Shown here: positions 1-10,809 of the stretch, piece by piece
Layout: each line of letters starts with the position of its first letter
Numbering within the stretch: position 1 is the stretch's first letter
Source: Narthecium ossifragum
Lineage: Eukaryota > Streptophyta > Magnoliopsida > Dioscoreales > Nartheciaceae
Assembly (NCBI GenBank): GCA_963920575.1
Contig: OY986967.1
Span: forward strand, 4,633,869-4,697,868
Direction: 5' to 3'
Length of the DNA stretch: 64,000 bases
The notes under the pieces: model-generated
Database searches by the model: none
What the model saw: only the letters and a program-made list of their open reading frames with translations
Told to the model about the DNA's origin: nothing
Position numbers and translations under genes: made by a program

Positions 1-1
1 G

Positions 2-1528
2 ACTTTTGGAGATAATGGAAAAGGAAAAATTATTGGCATTGGCAATATTGGTAAAACCTCTTCCATTATTATTGAAAATGTTCTCTTAGTTGAAGGTTTG
101 AAACATAACTTGCTAAGCATTAGTCAATTATGTGATAGAGGTAACAAAGTTATTTTTGAAGATTCAAAATGCTATGTTAAGAATGCTCTTAGTAGGTCAT
201 CGTGATGGTAATGTATACACATTTTATCTAAATGATCTTGTTTGCCATGATGATCTATGTCTAAGTGCTTTGAATGAAAATTCTTAGTTATGGCATAGAA
301 GGCTTGGACATGCTCACATGGATTTAATATCCAAACTTTCTCGAAAAGACCTTGTTCTTGGACTTCCCAAGATCAAATTTGAGAAAGACAAGATTTGTGA
401 TGCATGTCAAAGAGGAAAACAAGTAAAATCCTCTTTCAAGTCTAAAGATATAGTTTCTACCACAAGAGCACTAGAACTCATTCATATGGACCTTTTTGGC
501 CCTGCTAAACCAACTATCTTAAGTGGTAGCTCATATGGATTTGTTTTAATAGATGACTACACTAGATTCACATGGGTGATTTTCCTTACACACAAAGATG
601 AAGTCTTTGAGGAATTTACCAACTTTTGTAGAAGAGTCCAAAATGAGAAAGGTATTCTCATTAAATGCATTAGAAGTGATAATGGAGGAGAATTCAAGAA
701 TTCCCTTCTAGAAAAGTTTCGTAATGACAACGGGATTTCCCATAACTTCTCTTCACCTAGAACCTCTCAACAAAATGATATTGTGGAAAGGAAAAATAGA
801 ACCCTACAAGACACGGCTAGAACTTATTATGTGAAAATAATCTTCCTAAGTATTTTTGGGCCGAAGCAATCAATACCTCTTGCCATGTGATAAATAGAGT
901 AACCTTGAGACCCATTTTGAAGAAAACCCCTTATGAGCTTTGGAAAGGAAGAATTTCAAATATTGGGTACTTTAGAGCTTTTGGTTGCAAATGTTTTATC
1001 TTGAACAATGGCAAGGATAGTCTTGGAAAATTTGATGCTAGATCCGATGAAGGAGTCTTTCTTGGATATTCGGGAAGAAGTAAAAGTTATAGGGTCTTCA
1101 ATAAAAGGACTTTGGTGGTTGAAGAATCAATGCATGTGACATTTGATGAAATGATTTTAATTCCTAGTAGAATTGATAATGGTATAGATGAGGAAAACCC
1201 AAATGACAAATCAAAAGACTTATTGGATGAAACTCAAAATGATGTTGAAGAATTGAATGTTAGATTTGAGGAATCCCTTGAGATTATACCTAATGATCAA
1301 CATCATGAGTTGCCAAAGGATTGCAAGTATGCATCTTCGCACCCAAAGGAATTAATAATTGGTGAACCATCAAGAGGAATCCAAACTAGATCTTCATTAA
1401 ATAGTTGTGCAAATCTAGCCTTCCTATCTCAAATTGAGCCTAAAACGATAGAGGAAGCACTAGAGGGTGATCATTGGATCCTAGCAATGCAAGAAGAGTT
1501 GAATCAATTTGAAAGAAATGAAGTTTGA
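2..1528 (+). pseudogene. Copia pol: GAG-pre-integrase and integrase, broken
   Basis: The translation gives the gag-pre-integrase region and the HHCC zinc-binding motif (LWHRRLGH near 288-311, then CDACQRGK near 399-422). The integrase core follows, with HMDLFGP near 484 and SDNGGEF near 677, and a C-terminal GKFDARSDEGVFLGYS stretch near 1030. Integrase inserts the cDNA into the host chromosome. The reading frame is lost in four places: a shift near 190-200, TAG at 285-287, a one-base shift near 825-832, and TGA at 1526-1528 where the family has a tryptophan codon. The protein cannot be made as one piece. Confidence 0.88.
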
Positions 1529-2968
1529 AATTTGGTACCTAGACCTCATGATCATCCCGTTATAGGTACTAAATGGGTGTTTAGAAACAAAATGGATGAA
1601 TCGGGAACAATTACAAGGAATAAAGCTAGACTAGTTGCAAAAGGTTTCAATCAACAAGAAGAAATTGATTTTGATGAGACTTTTGCACCGGTAGCTAGAC
1701 TTGAGGCAATAAGACTACTTCTAGCTTTTGCATCTTACAAAGATTTCAAATTATATCAAATGGATGTTAAGAGTGCCTTCTTGAATGGTTTACTAAAAGA
1801 AGAAGTCTATGTTGAACAACCCCCCGGTTTTGAAGACTATAAATTGAGGGATAATGTATTCAAACTCACTAAAGCCTTATATGGATTAAAACAAGCTCCT
1901 AGAGCTTGGTATGAAAAGCTTAGCAAATTCTTGATAGATAATGATTTTTGTAGAGGAAAAATTGATACTACATTGTTTACCAAATCAAAAGGCAAAGACT
2001 TGCTCTTGGTTCAAATTTATGTTGATGATATCATTTTTGGTTCTACAAATGATAAACTTTGTGAAGAATTTTCCACATGCATGCAAAGTGAGTTTGAGAT
2101 GAGTTTAATGGGTGAACTTAATTATTTTCTTGGTTTACAAATCATGCAAACTCGAGGAGGGATCTTTATTAATCAAGCTAAATACACTAGAGACCTACTC
2201 AAGAAATATGATTTTGTAGAATCCAAAATTTATAGAACCCCCATGTGTACAACACTAAAGCTAGACAAGGATGAAGATGGAAAACCCGTTGAACAAACAC
2301 TTTATAGAGGGATGATTGGTTCTTTACTCTATTTGACCGCTAGTAGGCCGGACATCATGTTTAGTGTTTGCCTTTGTGCTAGATATCAATCTTGTCCTAA
2401 GGAATCTCATTTGGTTGCGGTCAAGAGGATCTTTAGATATCTAATAGAAACCCAAAATTATGGTTTGTGGTATCCTAGAAGATCATCTTTTGATCTAATT
2501 GGCTACTCCGATGCGGATTTTGCCGGATGTAGACTTGATAGAAAAAGCACAAGTGGTACATGTCACTTTCTTGGTCATGCACTTGTTTCTTGGTTCTCCA
2601 AGAAGCAAAATTCAGTTGCTTTATCCACCGCCGAAGCGGAATACATTACGGCGGGTAGTTGTTGTGCACAATTGCTTTGGATGAAAATGCAATTGGAAGA
2701 TTATGAAATACATGTAGGCAAAATGCCCATTAGATGTGACAACACTAGTGCCATAAACTTATCTAAAAATCCCATCTTGTATTCTAGAACAAAGCACATA
2801 GAAATTAGACATCATTTTCTTCGTGATCATGCACAAAAAGGAGATATTGCACTTGAGTTTGTTAGCACCGAACATCAAATTGCAGATATTCTAACAAAAC
2901 CCTTGAGTGAAGACAGAATTCTCTATCTACTAAGGGAGCTTGGGATGTCCAATGGATGTCCAAAATAA
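1529..2968 (+). pseudogene. Copia pol: reverse transcriptase and RNase H
   Basis: This stretch is open for about 480 codons, from just after the TGA at 1526-1528 to the stop at 2966-2968, in the same frame as the integrase part before it. RT domain: KARLVAKGF near 1620, [11 protein letters not shown] near 1758 and the catalytic YVDD at 2018-2029. RNase H domain: YSDADFAG at about 2504-2527, LSTAEAEY near 2620 and [12 protein letters not shown] near 2793. The domains look complete, so decay is recent or mild here, but translation would need readthrough of the upstream TGA. Confidence 0.9.
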
Positions 2969-3177
2969 AGGAGCTAAAAGGAAAAGGTATGGTCACCTCT
3001 TTAACTGCTTTTCATACCATATTCAACTTGAATGCTAAATTTTGGTAAATTAAGTTAATATCATGATTAATGAGTGATTTTTGTCTCATAATATTTAGTT
3101 ACACGTGCTTGCAAAGATTTGTGATGTTTTGATTTAAAAATGATTTTAAATTGAATTTCAAAACTCACTTTTGGGAC

Positions 3178-3545
3178 TGACGGTCGATCCAGCTTTCTTG
3201 ACGGTCGACCGTGCGTACCTTCGCACTGGACGGTCGACCGCCAACCTCCTCGGATCGACCGTGGGATGTCAATTTTAAACCCCTTGTGTGCCACGGTCGA
3301 CCGCCAACATTCGTTGGATCGACCGTGCGACAAAATGTGTGCGACGGTCGACCGCCAAGTCTTCGGATCGACCGTGCGACGTTTTTTTTTCACGCAATGC
3401 TCGCGACGGTCGACCGCCAAGTTCCTACGGTCGACCACCACGGACCGTGTGACAACTTAAGTCGGGGCTTTTTCGTCTTTTCCACTCCAATCTCCCCTTA
3501 TAACTCCCGATCAACCCCTTCACTCCTCACTGGTTCGACCGTGCC
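3178..3545 (+). repeat. Palindromic motif array between pol and env-like ORF
   Basis: About eleven copies of a TCGA-centred motif lie 20-40 bp apart. Full palindromes CGGTCGACCG (for example near 3199, 3229, 3292, 3343 and 3403) alternate with half-variant GGATCGACCG (near 3251, 3315 and 3365). The same motif recurs in the LTR of this element and in the solo LTR at 21489-22473. Sireviruses are known to carry repeated palindromic motifs in non-coding regions; this one has its own core. Apparent ORFs here (3067-3549, both strands) are products of the repeat. Confidence 0.85.
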
Positions 3546-3633
3546 CTAGTCCTCAAAACGTCCGCAGCTCCTCCTCATTCTCTCTCTCAAGCCGATCTCC
3601 TTCCCACTCAAAACCCTAACCAGCTGGTGGATA

Positions 3634-4863
3634 ATGGCTCGCACCAAGAATGCTGGTCCTCCTTCACCTGAGGAACCAAGTGCACCTGGGAAACGGAAGA
3701 AGACAGTCTCAAAGAAGCCATCCGGAGGAAAGAAAGCCAAAGGAGCTCAAGGAGGTTCTTCATCCAATCCTCAACCTACCCCCTCCTACGACGAGTACAT
3801 CTTCCTAGACATGGAGAGGTATAAAACCTGGCCTGATTTTAAGGACAAGTTTGTAGTCTCGGGTAGAGCTTTACAACTGCCTTTAAACAAAAAACACGTA
3901 GTAGAGCAATACTTCACTGATATGGGATGGAACAAATTCTTAGAAATGCCTCAACACATCTATCCCGAAATAATTAGGTATTTTTATTGCAATATGAGTG
4001 AGGATATAGATGATGAGGGATATGTAGCTATTACTAGCTATGTCTATGGTAATGAAATCAAAATTACCATAGAATGGTTGAATGAGCTACTTAATGCCCC
4101 TAATTCAGGAGAGTGCATTTACTTTATTTCCCATGAGGATTTAAATAGAGCTGATCATGATAAACTAGGGAGAAAGGCTATCCTCAAGCCTCTACAAGTT
4201 GAGAAAATCCCTATAGAACTAAATAGCCTCAACCAACAATTTAGGGAGCTTGCCCACTTCCTAGGAACAAACCTATTTCCTAAGCTTGGCCATCATGATA
4301 ATTTGAAACCTATCCATGCCTATGTTCTTTCTTGCATGGTTAGGAGAAAACCTCTTAACCTAGGCTATCTAATTATCAAGGAAATGCTAAATCTAAATGC
4401 TAGGCAATCACTTCCTTTTGGGGGACTCCTAACAAACATTTTCAAAGCCCTCACCCTAAACCTAGCCGATGATGAACGGAAACCCCTTTCTCAACCCTTC
4501 AACAAATCCACCTACAAGAGGATGAAGGCCGCCAAACGAGCTTTAGGCCTCGGTTGGCCTCAGCTCAGTGCCGATGAGGATGATGAGCCTCAAGAAGAGC
4601 ATGGAGAAGAAAATATAGGGGGAGAGCCTTTGCTTGAAGAGAATCAAGGAGAAGCATCTAGTAGCCGAGTTCGTCGCACCACGGCACAAAGGCTTGATGA
4701 TCTCGAAGCTAGAATGGGAAGAATGGAAGTGAGTCTCGATGACATCAAGACTTCCCAAGCGACGATCACCGGAGATCAAGCCAAGATGTCTCAGCAACTT
4801 GACGAGATTTTCACCTACATCAAGCATGAATTTCCAGCTGGCACTCCTTCAGAAAGCCTCTAG
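3634..4863 (+). CDS. Env-like / putative plant transposon protein of Sirevirus
   Basis: An intact 409-residue ORF with a true ATG lies between pol and the 3' LTR, the place where Sireviruses carry their env-like gene. Residues 1-45 are rich in Lys, Ser and Pro. Residues 50-280 resemble the Pfam family 'putative plant transposon protein', with the YKTWPDFKDKFVVSGR and GWNKFLEMPQHIYPEI stretches. The acidic region 310-345 is followed by a predicted coiled coil (about 350-395, heptad-like LDDLEARMGRMEVSLDDI). I see no clear signal peptide or transmembrane helix, so a membrane role is not supported. The function is unknown. It has no stop or frameshift, unlike the neighbouring pol. Confidence 0.75.
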   Translation: MARTKNAGPPSPEEPSAPGKRKKTVSKKPSGGKKAKGAQGGSSSNPQPTPSYDEYIFLDMERYKTWPDFKDKFVVSGRALQLPLNKKHVVEQYFTDMGWNKFLEMPQHIYPEIIRYFYCNMSEDIDDEGYVAITSYVYGNEIKITIEWLNELLNAPNSGECIYFISHEDLNRADHDKLGRKAILKPLQVEKIPIELNSLNQQFRELAHFLGTNLFPKLGHHDNLKPIHAYVLSCMVRRKPLNLGYLIIKEMLNLNARQSLPFGGLLTNIFKALTLNLADDERKPLSQPFNKSTYKRMKAAKRALGLGWPQLSADEDDEPQEEHGEENIGGEPLLEENQGEASSSRVRRTTAQRLDDLEARMGRMEVSLDDIKTSQATITGDQAKMSQQLDEIFTYIKHEFPAGTPSESL

Positions 4864-5390
4864 TGATTGATCCTAATTCTCCACCCTCCTTACCTCTTTT
4901 TGATAATGCCAAAGGGGGAGAAAAGTGTGATGAGTGTGATGAATGTGAAAGCCCTACATTTCTTACTTTTGTATTTTGAAAAACTTTGTTTTGAATTGAA
5001 AGTTTTTGTAAGTCCATAGTTTTTCAAATGATTTTGAATGGAAATATTGTATGGAAATGTTGGGATCCTTTGAATGAAATTCAAATGTTTTTGGATATTG
5101 CCTTGATGTATTAGTACAATGTTATAATCTCAATATTCAATATGAAATCACTTCATGAAAGCATAAATGTTATTATTGAAAAGAAGTGATCATGCAAAAA
5201 TCCAAACCATTATGTCAACATATCTTGAATGGAACTTTTAATATCATTTTAAAGATATGTGACTTATGTGCATATTAAAAATTAACTTTAGAACACATTT
5301 TTTGGAAGAAAAGGATGCATTGATTAAGGGGGAGTCAAGATATTTTATCATCACATTTAAAAGGATTGTCATCATCAAAAAGGGAGAGAT
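4864..5390 (+). promoter_or_regulatory. Sirevirus 3' untranslated region with three polypurine tracts
   Basis: No gene is seen here. Three purine-only tracts of the same kind occur: AAAGGGGGAG at 4911-4920, AAGGGGGAG at 5326-5334, and AAAAAGGGAGAGA at 5377-5389. The last one directly abuts the LTR and should be the priming tract for plus-strand DNA. Multiplied PPT-like tracts are a recognised Sirevirus trait. The rest is AT-rich. Confidence 0.7.
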
Positions 5391-6527
5391 TGTTGATCCT
5401 AACCTTATTTTGATGATGCCAATATGCATTAAATGATAAAATATATGTTTAATATTTATTACCCCTTTAATTGGAGATATTAAATTCAATATTTAAGTTA
5501 TTTTGTACTGACGGTCGATGCAAGGATCGACCGTGATGAATGGTTCATACTTGGCTATATGAGTATTGACCCGACGGTTGATCGGTGCATCGACCGTCGG
5601 AAGCGTTTTTCTTGACAGAGGCTCACGGACGATGCGACGGTCGATGTGGCGGTCAACCGTGGCGCATCAATGAAGAAAGTAAAGACGCGACAGTCGATCG
5701 GTGCATCGACCGTGGGAAGCGTTTTTCTTGACAGAGGCTCACGGACGATGCGACGGTCGATGCGGCGGTCGACCGTGGCGCATATATGAAGAAAAGTCAA
5801 GGAGCGACGGTTGATCCGAGCATCGACCCTGGGAAGCGACTTTCTCAACAGAGGCTCACGGACGATGTGATGGTCGATGTCACGGTCGACCGTGAGAGCG
5901 ACGGACGATGCGTGGATCGACCGTCGACCAAAGAGGCTGAGTTTTTTATACATGACGGACGATGGACGGATCGACCGCCAGCAGCACGCAGAGTAAAAAA
6001 CTAGCCGTTGGAGAGTTGCAGGGAGCCGTTGGGGCTCCTTGTTGAGCTGGTTGAAGCCCATGTATAAGTAGCCTCTTCATGTAAACTTGCTATAACTTTT
6101 ATCATTATTATTGAGATCATTTGAGCAAGTTTTAGGAAAGATTTCTACTTATTCTCCTTGAGCTAAAACCTTTGTAAATCTTCTTCAAGTGTGAAGAAGT
6201 ATCTTGAGAGTTGTTCAACAGCAAGTGGCTGTGATTGTAAGGTCACCAAGCACCAGGAAGCTTGGAGGAAAAGCTTGTAAGGGATTTGCAAGTAGTGGAA
6301 CCTCAAGGAGAGCCTTGAGAGAAGTGGAAGTAGACCAAGAGTTGGGTCGAACCACTATAAATCGGTGTCATCTCTCTAACCCTTCTTTCAGTTAATGCTT
6401 GCATGCTATTGTAGTTAAATTTCATTTTGTTTACAAGCATTCTAGCTGTTAGATTCTTTTCTATTTGAATTTTCCATCAATCTAGTTTTTTGAAAAGAGT
6501 CAAATTCACCCCCCTCTTGGACCTTCA
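5391..6527 (+). repeat. 3' LTR of the Sirevirus
   Basis: It begins TGTTGATCC immediately after the polypurine tract and ends GGACCTTCA, giving TG...CA ends and a length of 1137 bp. A homologous copy with exact target duplication at 21489-22473 confirms both borders. A TATA-like element (TATAAG, 6063-6068) follows the palindrome array. Confidence 0.88.
5511..5985 (+). repeat. Palindromic motif array in Sirevirus LTR
   Basis: A dense run of CGGTCGATG, CGGTCGACCG, GGACGATG and GGATCGACCG variants sits upstream of the LTR TATA-like element. A longer unit, with the sub-motif GGCTCACGGACGATG, recurs near 5620, 5735 and 5855 and makes part of the array a direct repeat of about 115-120 bp. The array is upstream of the likely transcription start, so a role in promoter or silencing control is possible but inferred. 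Confidence 0.82.
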
Positions 6528-7132
6528 GGTTCGTGGATGTATGGGGAACTGTCCAATGGTGGATGATTGAAGAATTGGGCTACCGGTCGGCGGCTTGAAG
6601 GTGGTCGAAGAGGTTGAGACTGCCAGAGGCGAAGCCGATCATCCAGCCCGCAAGGTATGGTTGTGATGGTGGAGGAAGCTTCGTGGTGGTCGGAGGAAGC
6701 TTCGTGGTGGTCGGAGGAAGCTTCTGGAGGTATTTTAGGGCGGTGAACAGCCGTGGGAGATGGTGAAGACGATGGCCGAGGGCCTCGCCAGCGTCGGAGG
6801 AGAGGGTGTCGAGGGAAGAGGAAGATGGGGATGAAAAGGTGGAAGGTTGGCGGAGGTCTTAGTAGTATCTTCAAGGGTTGGGGATGGCCGGAGATGCTGC
6901 GATGGGCGGCGGTGGTCGTTGGCTCAGGGACGAGCCGGGACGACGAGCCGCGGGAGAAAGAGAGAACGGGAGGAGAGAGGAAAATCAAGAAAAATAAGGA
7001 AAAATAGTAAAATGGGAAAAAAATGGGAAAAATCATGGAAAAATCCTAAAAACTCAGGAAAAATCCTAAAAATTAAAAAAGCTCCTAAAAACTGGGTTGC
7101 CTCCCAGCAAGCGCGCAATTTTATTTCTTTCG
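6528..7132 (-). other. Non-coding part of Tat/Athila-type element with 21-bp repeat
   Basis: This follows the gag-like ORF in element direction. It holds an A/G-rich tract (6950-7100 on plus) of GGAAAAA-type words and GC-rich sequence. A 21-bp tandem unit containing GGAGGAAGCTTCGTGGTGGT repeats three times from 6671 to about 6733. Long ORFs on both strands here are compositional and no domain is recognised. Confidence 0.5.
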
Positions 7133-8431
7133 CTAGACTTCCCGAAAAGATTTAGGAGGCCGATGGTTCCATGTGAAGAAATACATGGCCCGGATCATGG
7201 TGAAGTTATGCAGACATGATTTATCCAAGAATAAAGAGAAGTCCTTAGCAAACAACATATGCATAGAACTAGAAATTTTGATACGATCTTTGATGAAAGG
7301 ACGATAAGAATTGACATTGTCTTCACTCATAACAAGGTTCTCCTCCTTACAACGTTCAACTAATGGGGGTGATATTAAAGGTAGAATCTCAACGTGAGGC
7401 TCTAGACAAGGAATATTGCTAACGCTCTCATCCTCATTATGTTTATCACTAATAGGCATATCATCATCATTCAACGCATCATGTAAAAGTTCGACTTGAG
7501 GTTCACGATTGGGGGTCTCACTAATATGCTCATCCTCATTATGATCATTGTAAATAGACATATTATCATCATTCAACTCATCATGAACAACCGGAAATTT
7601 CTCACAACAATCCTCATCATCACTATCATAAAAAAAACTTGCTTCATAAAAATGACCGAAATACATATAAGGCCCAGAATGTACAACCGGATAGCATTCA
7701 TCAACATCATCAACATCATCAACATCATCAATTATATTATCCAAAGTTGGCAAAACAATATTTTTAGCAGCTGGTAAAACATTGTCAATAGCATCATGAA
7801 CTGGCAAAGCATCACAAGCATTATCATCACAAATAGGAAGAACATAATCATTCACATAATCATCATATGAATCCACCATACAAGCTAATTGTCCAATTTG
7901 TGTCTCCAGTTTAGCAATGGATTTGGTATTAGAATTACACTGGTTCTCTATTCTCGACACATTATTTTGTATTTTGGAAATATCACTTTTTAAGTCACTT
8001 CTCATTCCACTAAAATTTTCATTTATGGCTAGAAGGATGGAACTCAAAGTGGGTTCAGAGGTGGTTTGGATCGGATGAGCTGAAGTTATATTATGTGGAT
8101 AACATGAAGGATATTGTTGTTCAAAACTATATGCAAAATTTTAGGCTGGTGTTTTTATATTCCATGGTTGAACGTTAGTAGGTTGATAATCTTTGAATTG
8201 CCAACTAGGGTATGTATAGTCTATACAATCCTGATTATAAGGATATAAATGTGAATTATATGCTGGATTTGAGAAGCCATATGTGTCATTATTGTAAGTG
8301 GGTTCATAACCAAAAGGTAAATCGTCATTCGACATGGCACCCGGTGGCATATAAAAATTAGCCATGCATGCAAAATCACATAAATAAGGACCACACCAAA
8401 GATAAGAAATACAAACAGTGGGCTGGTCCAA
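7133..8431 (-). pseudogene. Gag-like protein of Gypsy element
   Basis: A single minus-strand frame runs from 8431 to 7133, broken by one stop at 8141-8143; the downstream part alone has 304 codons. The part before the stop is Tyr/Asn/Pro-rich. The stretch just after it is coil-like (SIAKLETQIGQLACMVDS), typical of C-terminal gag regions in Athila/Tat elements. It is followed by an acidic region with DDVDDVDDVD and two related copies of a segment with HDALNDDDMPI and HDELNDDNMSI. No protease or RT is present before the Sirevirus break. I cannot tell whether the element coded for pol. Confidence 0.6.
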
Positions 8432-8752
8432 GAGACGACTGTCGCTGATACGTGCTTTTGTGCGACTTGCAAAAGCGTCTCAAACAACTAGATAAAATAA
8501 CTTGGAGTTAGAACAAGCTTATCTGATTGTGCAGTTCCGATCGATCGCTCCCGTGTCCAACCGATCGCTCCTGGCTATGGGTTGCAGGTCCAAGTCCAAG
8601 AAAATCAACCTTAGTAGCTGTAAAAATCAGAAAATTGTCAGAAAATTTCTAAAATAATGAAAAATCAAGAAATTTGTAAATAAGAAAGATAAAAGCCCTA
8701 ACTAAGCCAAGAAATAAAGCAAAGAGAAAATCAATCAATCTACCAAAAGTAA

Positions 8753-8772
8753 TCCCCGACAACGGCGCCGAA
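8753..8772 (-). promoter_or_regulatory. Primer binding site of Tat/Athila-type element
   Basis: In element direction the sequence is CGGCGCCGTTGTCGGGGA, four bases after the LTR end. It resembles the tRNA-Asp type PBS used by Athila/Tat elements (TGGCGCCGTTGCCGGGGA). It fixes the direction of the element and the inner LTR border. Confidence 0.75.
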
Positions 8773-8775
8773 AAT

Positions 8776-10809
8776 TGATCGCTCGCGAACGTGTCGTTAA
8801 AACGCTACAAACTCAATCAAATATTAAATTTAGGCCAAAAAGCAGTTCAGTACCATGTAGTTTTCCAGTTTTGCAGTTTAGTACCACGTACTTTCAAAAA
8901 TATAAAAAAATGCTCCAAGTTACATAATAGTTGCAGTTTAGTACCCATCATCCGACGCCGTTACATATTTTAAGGCCAAAAAGTACTTTGGCACCTTGTA
9001 GTTTAAAAATTTTGTAATTTAGTACCACGTTGTTTAAAGTTACAAAAAAATGCATGAAGTTACAAAACTGGTCATTTTGGATCCAACGTACTTTTAAACA
9101 ATGTGGTACTAAACTACAAATGCTCCAAGTTAAAAATGCTCCAGGTATAAACCCAGGTTAAAAATGCTCAAAGTTTTGTAACTTCAGGCATTTTTTTGTA
9201 ATTTTTAAACAACATGGTACTAAATTGCCAAAATTTTAAACTACAAGGTGCCAAAGTGCGTTTTGGCCTTAAAATATGTGTCGGCGTCGGATGATGGGTA
9301 CTAAACTGCAGCTATTATGTAACTTGGAGCTTTTTTTATAATTTTTAAAGTACGTGGTACTAAACTACAAAACTGGGAAACTACAGGGTACTAAACTGCT
9401 TTTTGGCCTTAAATTTATAATCCTTATTCAATCACTAATACTACTACTAGGTAGATATAGCGGTGAAGTTCGGAATCGATCCACAGGGAAAACGTTGGAA
9501 ATCAAAATCAATTCTGAAAACCCTAAAACTATGCAAAAGGATCAAAGATAGGATAGAGTTATCTAAACTAATAAAGAAAAAAAATAAAATGTTGATCAAT
9601 TTGAATCAATGGATAGGTGACTTAGGTATTACTCAATCCGCCCTATTTTCACCTTCAATCTTCTCTAGTTATCCTCTTGTTTCCTTCTCTAAACATTATG
9701 AATCCACAGCTTCTTAAGCTTACATGAATCCCTAAAATAAGGTTTATGTTTCCAACGGCATAATCTATCTTTGTTTAGCATAAATCATCTTTGGTCCTAT
9801 GATTACATTAAATTATTCTACTCCTAATGACCTTAGCATGACTTATCTTCACGTGGCATAGACTATCTCAAAGGTAAACCAAAAACCACATGAAAACCAT
9901 CCTATGAATCTCTACAATCAATCACAGAAATCATGTAGGACTGAAAATACGTCAAGGAACTCTGTTCCCTCAACTCTATTAACATTAAAAATCATATTCA
10001 TAAGATCATGTCTTGAGAAGATTATAAGATTCAAACCAAAGAAGATAGAAAACTACATTAGGGTTTCATGAATAATCCTAAGTATAAGAATTAGCAACTC
10101 ATCTTTTGGATGAAAGCCATCGGGTTGGAATAGGAAGCTGTCACCATCCACATCCTCTCCGTCTTCTTCTTCCTCCTCCAAAGATTGTCAAAAAGATGAG
10201 AAATTCTGCTGGAAAAGGCCTTTTAAATAGAGAAACCCTAAACTTGGACTTAAGAGTTCTATCTAGACTTAAACTTTGACTTTCCTCTTTTCGTATTTCA
10301 ACTCCTATTCAGGATTCCGAATTTAACTCAATTCTGGCGCTAATTGGCTTGGAATCTGAGAACGTCTTCAACAGGAAAGGTTTAGATCTTCAAGTCTTCT
10401 GTCATATTCCGAAGAGTTTATAATATTTAGAGTTATAGGGAATATTTGACGAATATTCTACTGAACGTCGACGGACCAGTTTTCCAGCAGCTATGTATCT
10501 TGATCTTCTTCAAAACTGGTATTAATTTGTATGGAATATTGCCAAGTGTCAAACATGAAAGTTGTTCATCTCTGAGTTTTCTACCACACCTCAAAGTTTC
10601 AGAATATTTGAACCTTTGTAAAATATTTGACGAATATATTACTGACGGTCGACGAAGCAGTTTATTTAGTCATTTTAGCCGAATTTCTTGCATTTCTTCT
10701 CAAAGCATGATTAAACCTGAAATCAACTAACAAGCTATCAAATACAACTACTCTAGGCATAACAAAGCTAAGTTAAGGGTTTGAATCATGATCATTTAGT
10801 GACTTATCA
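8776..10809 (-). repeat. 5' LTR of Tat/Athila-type element, split by a MITE
   Basis: In element direction it runs from TGATAAGTCAC (10809) to GCGAGCGATCA (8776). Without the inserted MITE and its duplication it is about 1.45 kb, matching the 1.4-kb solo LTR at 46192-47591 of the same family. A conserved CCCTGTGG-TCGA block typical of this lineage lies at 9470-9489. Small ORFs inside are not supported as genes. Confidence 0.82.
8833..9408. mobile_element. Fold-back MITE, Mutator-like, 576 bp
   Basis: The ends are GGCCAAAAAGCAGTTCAGTACC and its inverse, and the inverted similarity extends over most of the element, so it could fold into a long hairpin. It is flanked by an exact 9-bp duplication, TTAAATTTA, at 8824-8832 and 9409-9417. 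A 9-bp duplication is typical of Mutator-like elements. It has no coding capacity. It interrupts the LTR: the solo copy at 46192-47591 lacks it. Confidence 0.85.

Larger units (their letters stand above)
1..6527 (+). mobile_element. Sirevirus-type Ty1/Copia retrotransposon, 3' part
   Basis: The order on the plus strand is integrase, reverse transcriptase, RNase H, an env-like ORF and a 3' LTR ending at 6527. RT/RNase H downstream of integrase is the Copia order. An extra ORF between pol and the 3' LTR, repeated polypurine tracts and palindromic motif arrays are known traits of the Sirevirus (SIRE/Maximus) lineage. The 5' LTR and gag lie left of the window. The element is inactive because pol carries frameshifts and stops. 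It is inserted in the Tat/Athila-type element that resumes at 6528; the right-hand target copy should start GGTTC. Confidence 0.9.
6528..10809 (-). mobile_element. Ty3/Gypsy Tat/Athila-type element, 5' part, minus strand
   Basis: Reading right to left this gives a 5' LTR (10809 to 8776), a PBS, a leader and a gag-like ORF. The element is cut at 6528 by the Sirevirus insertion and should resume left of the window. A solo LTR of the same family, with target duplication, lies at 46192-47591. The element is inserted in the Harbinger transposon that resumes at 10810; the expected target copy there is CGTTG. Confidence 0.8.

Noticed and set aside
3067..3549. ORFs rich in DRRP or STVDR peptides
   Set aside because: They are translations of the CGGTCGACCG repeat array.
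6506..7036. 176-codon minus ORF starting next to the Sirevirus LTR
   Set aside because: It crosses the LTR junction at 6527, contains the 21-bp repeat and a purine/pyrimidine tract, and has no domain.
8776..10809. Small ORFs in the LTR (9354-9717, 10446-10730)
   Set aside because: They lie in LTR and MITE sequence and show no similarity to known proteins.
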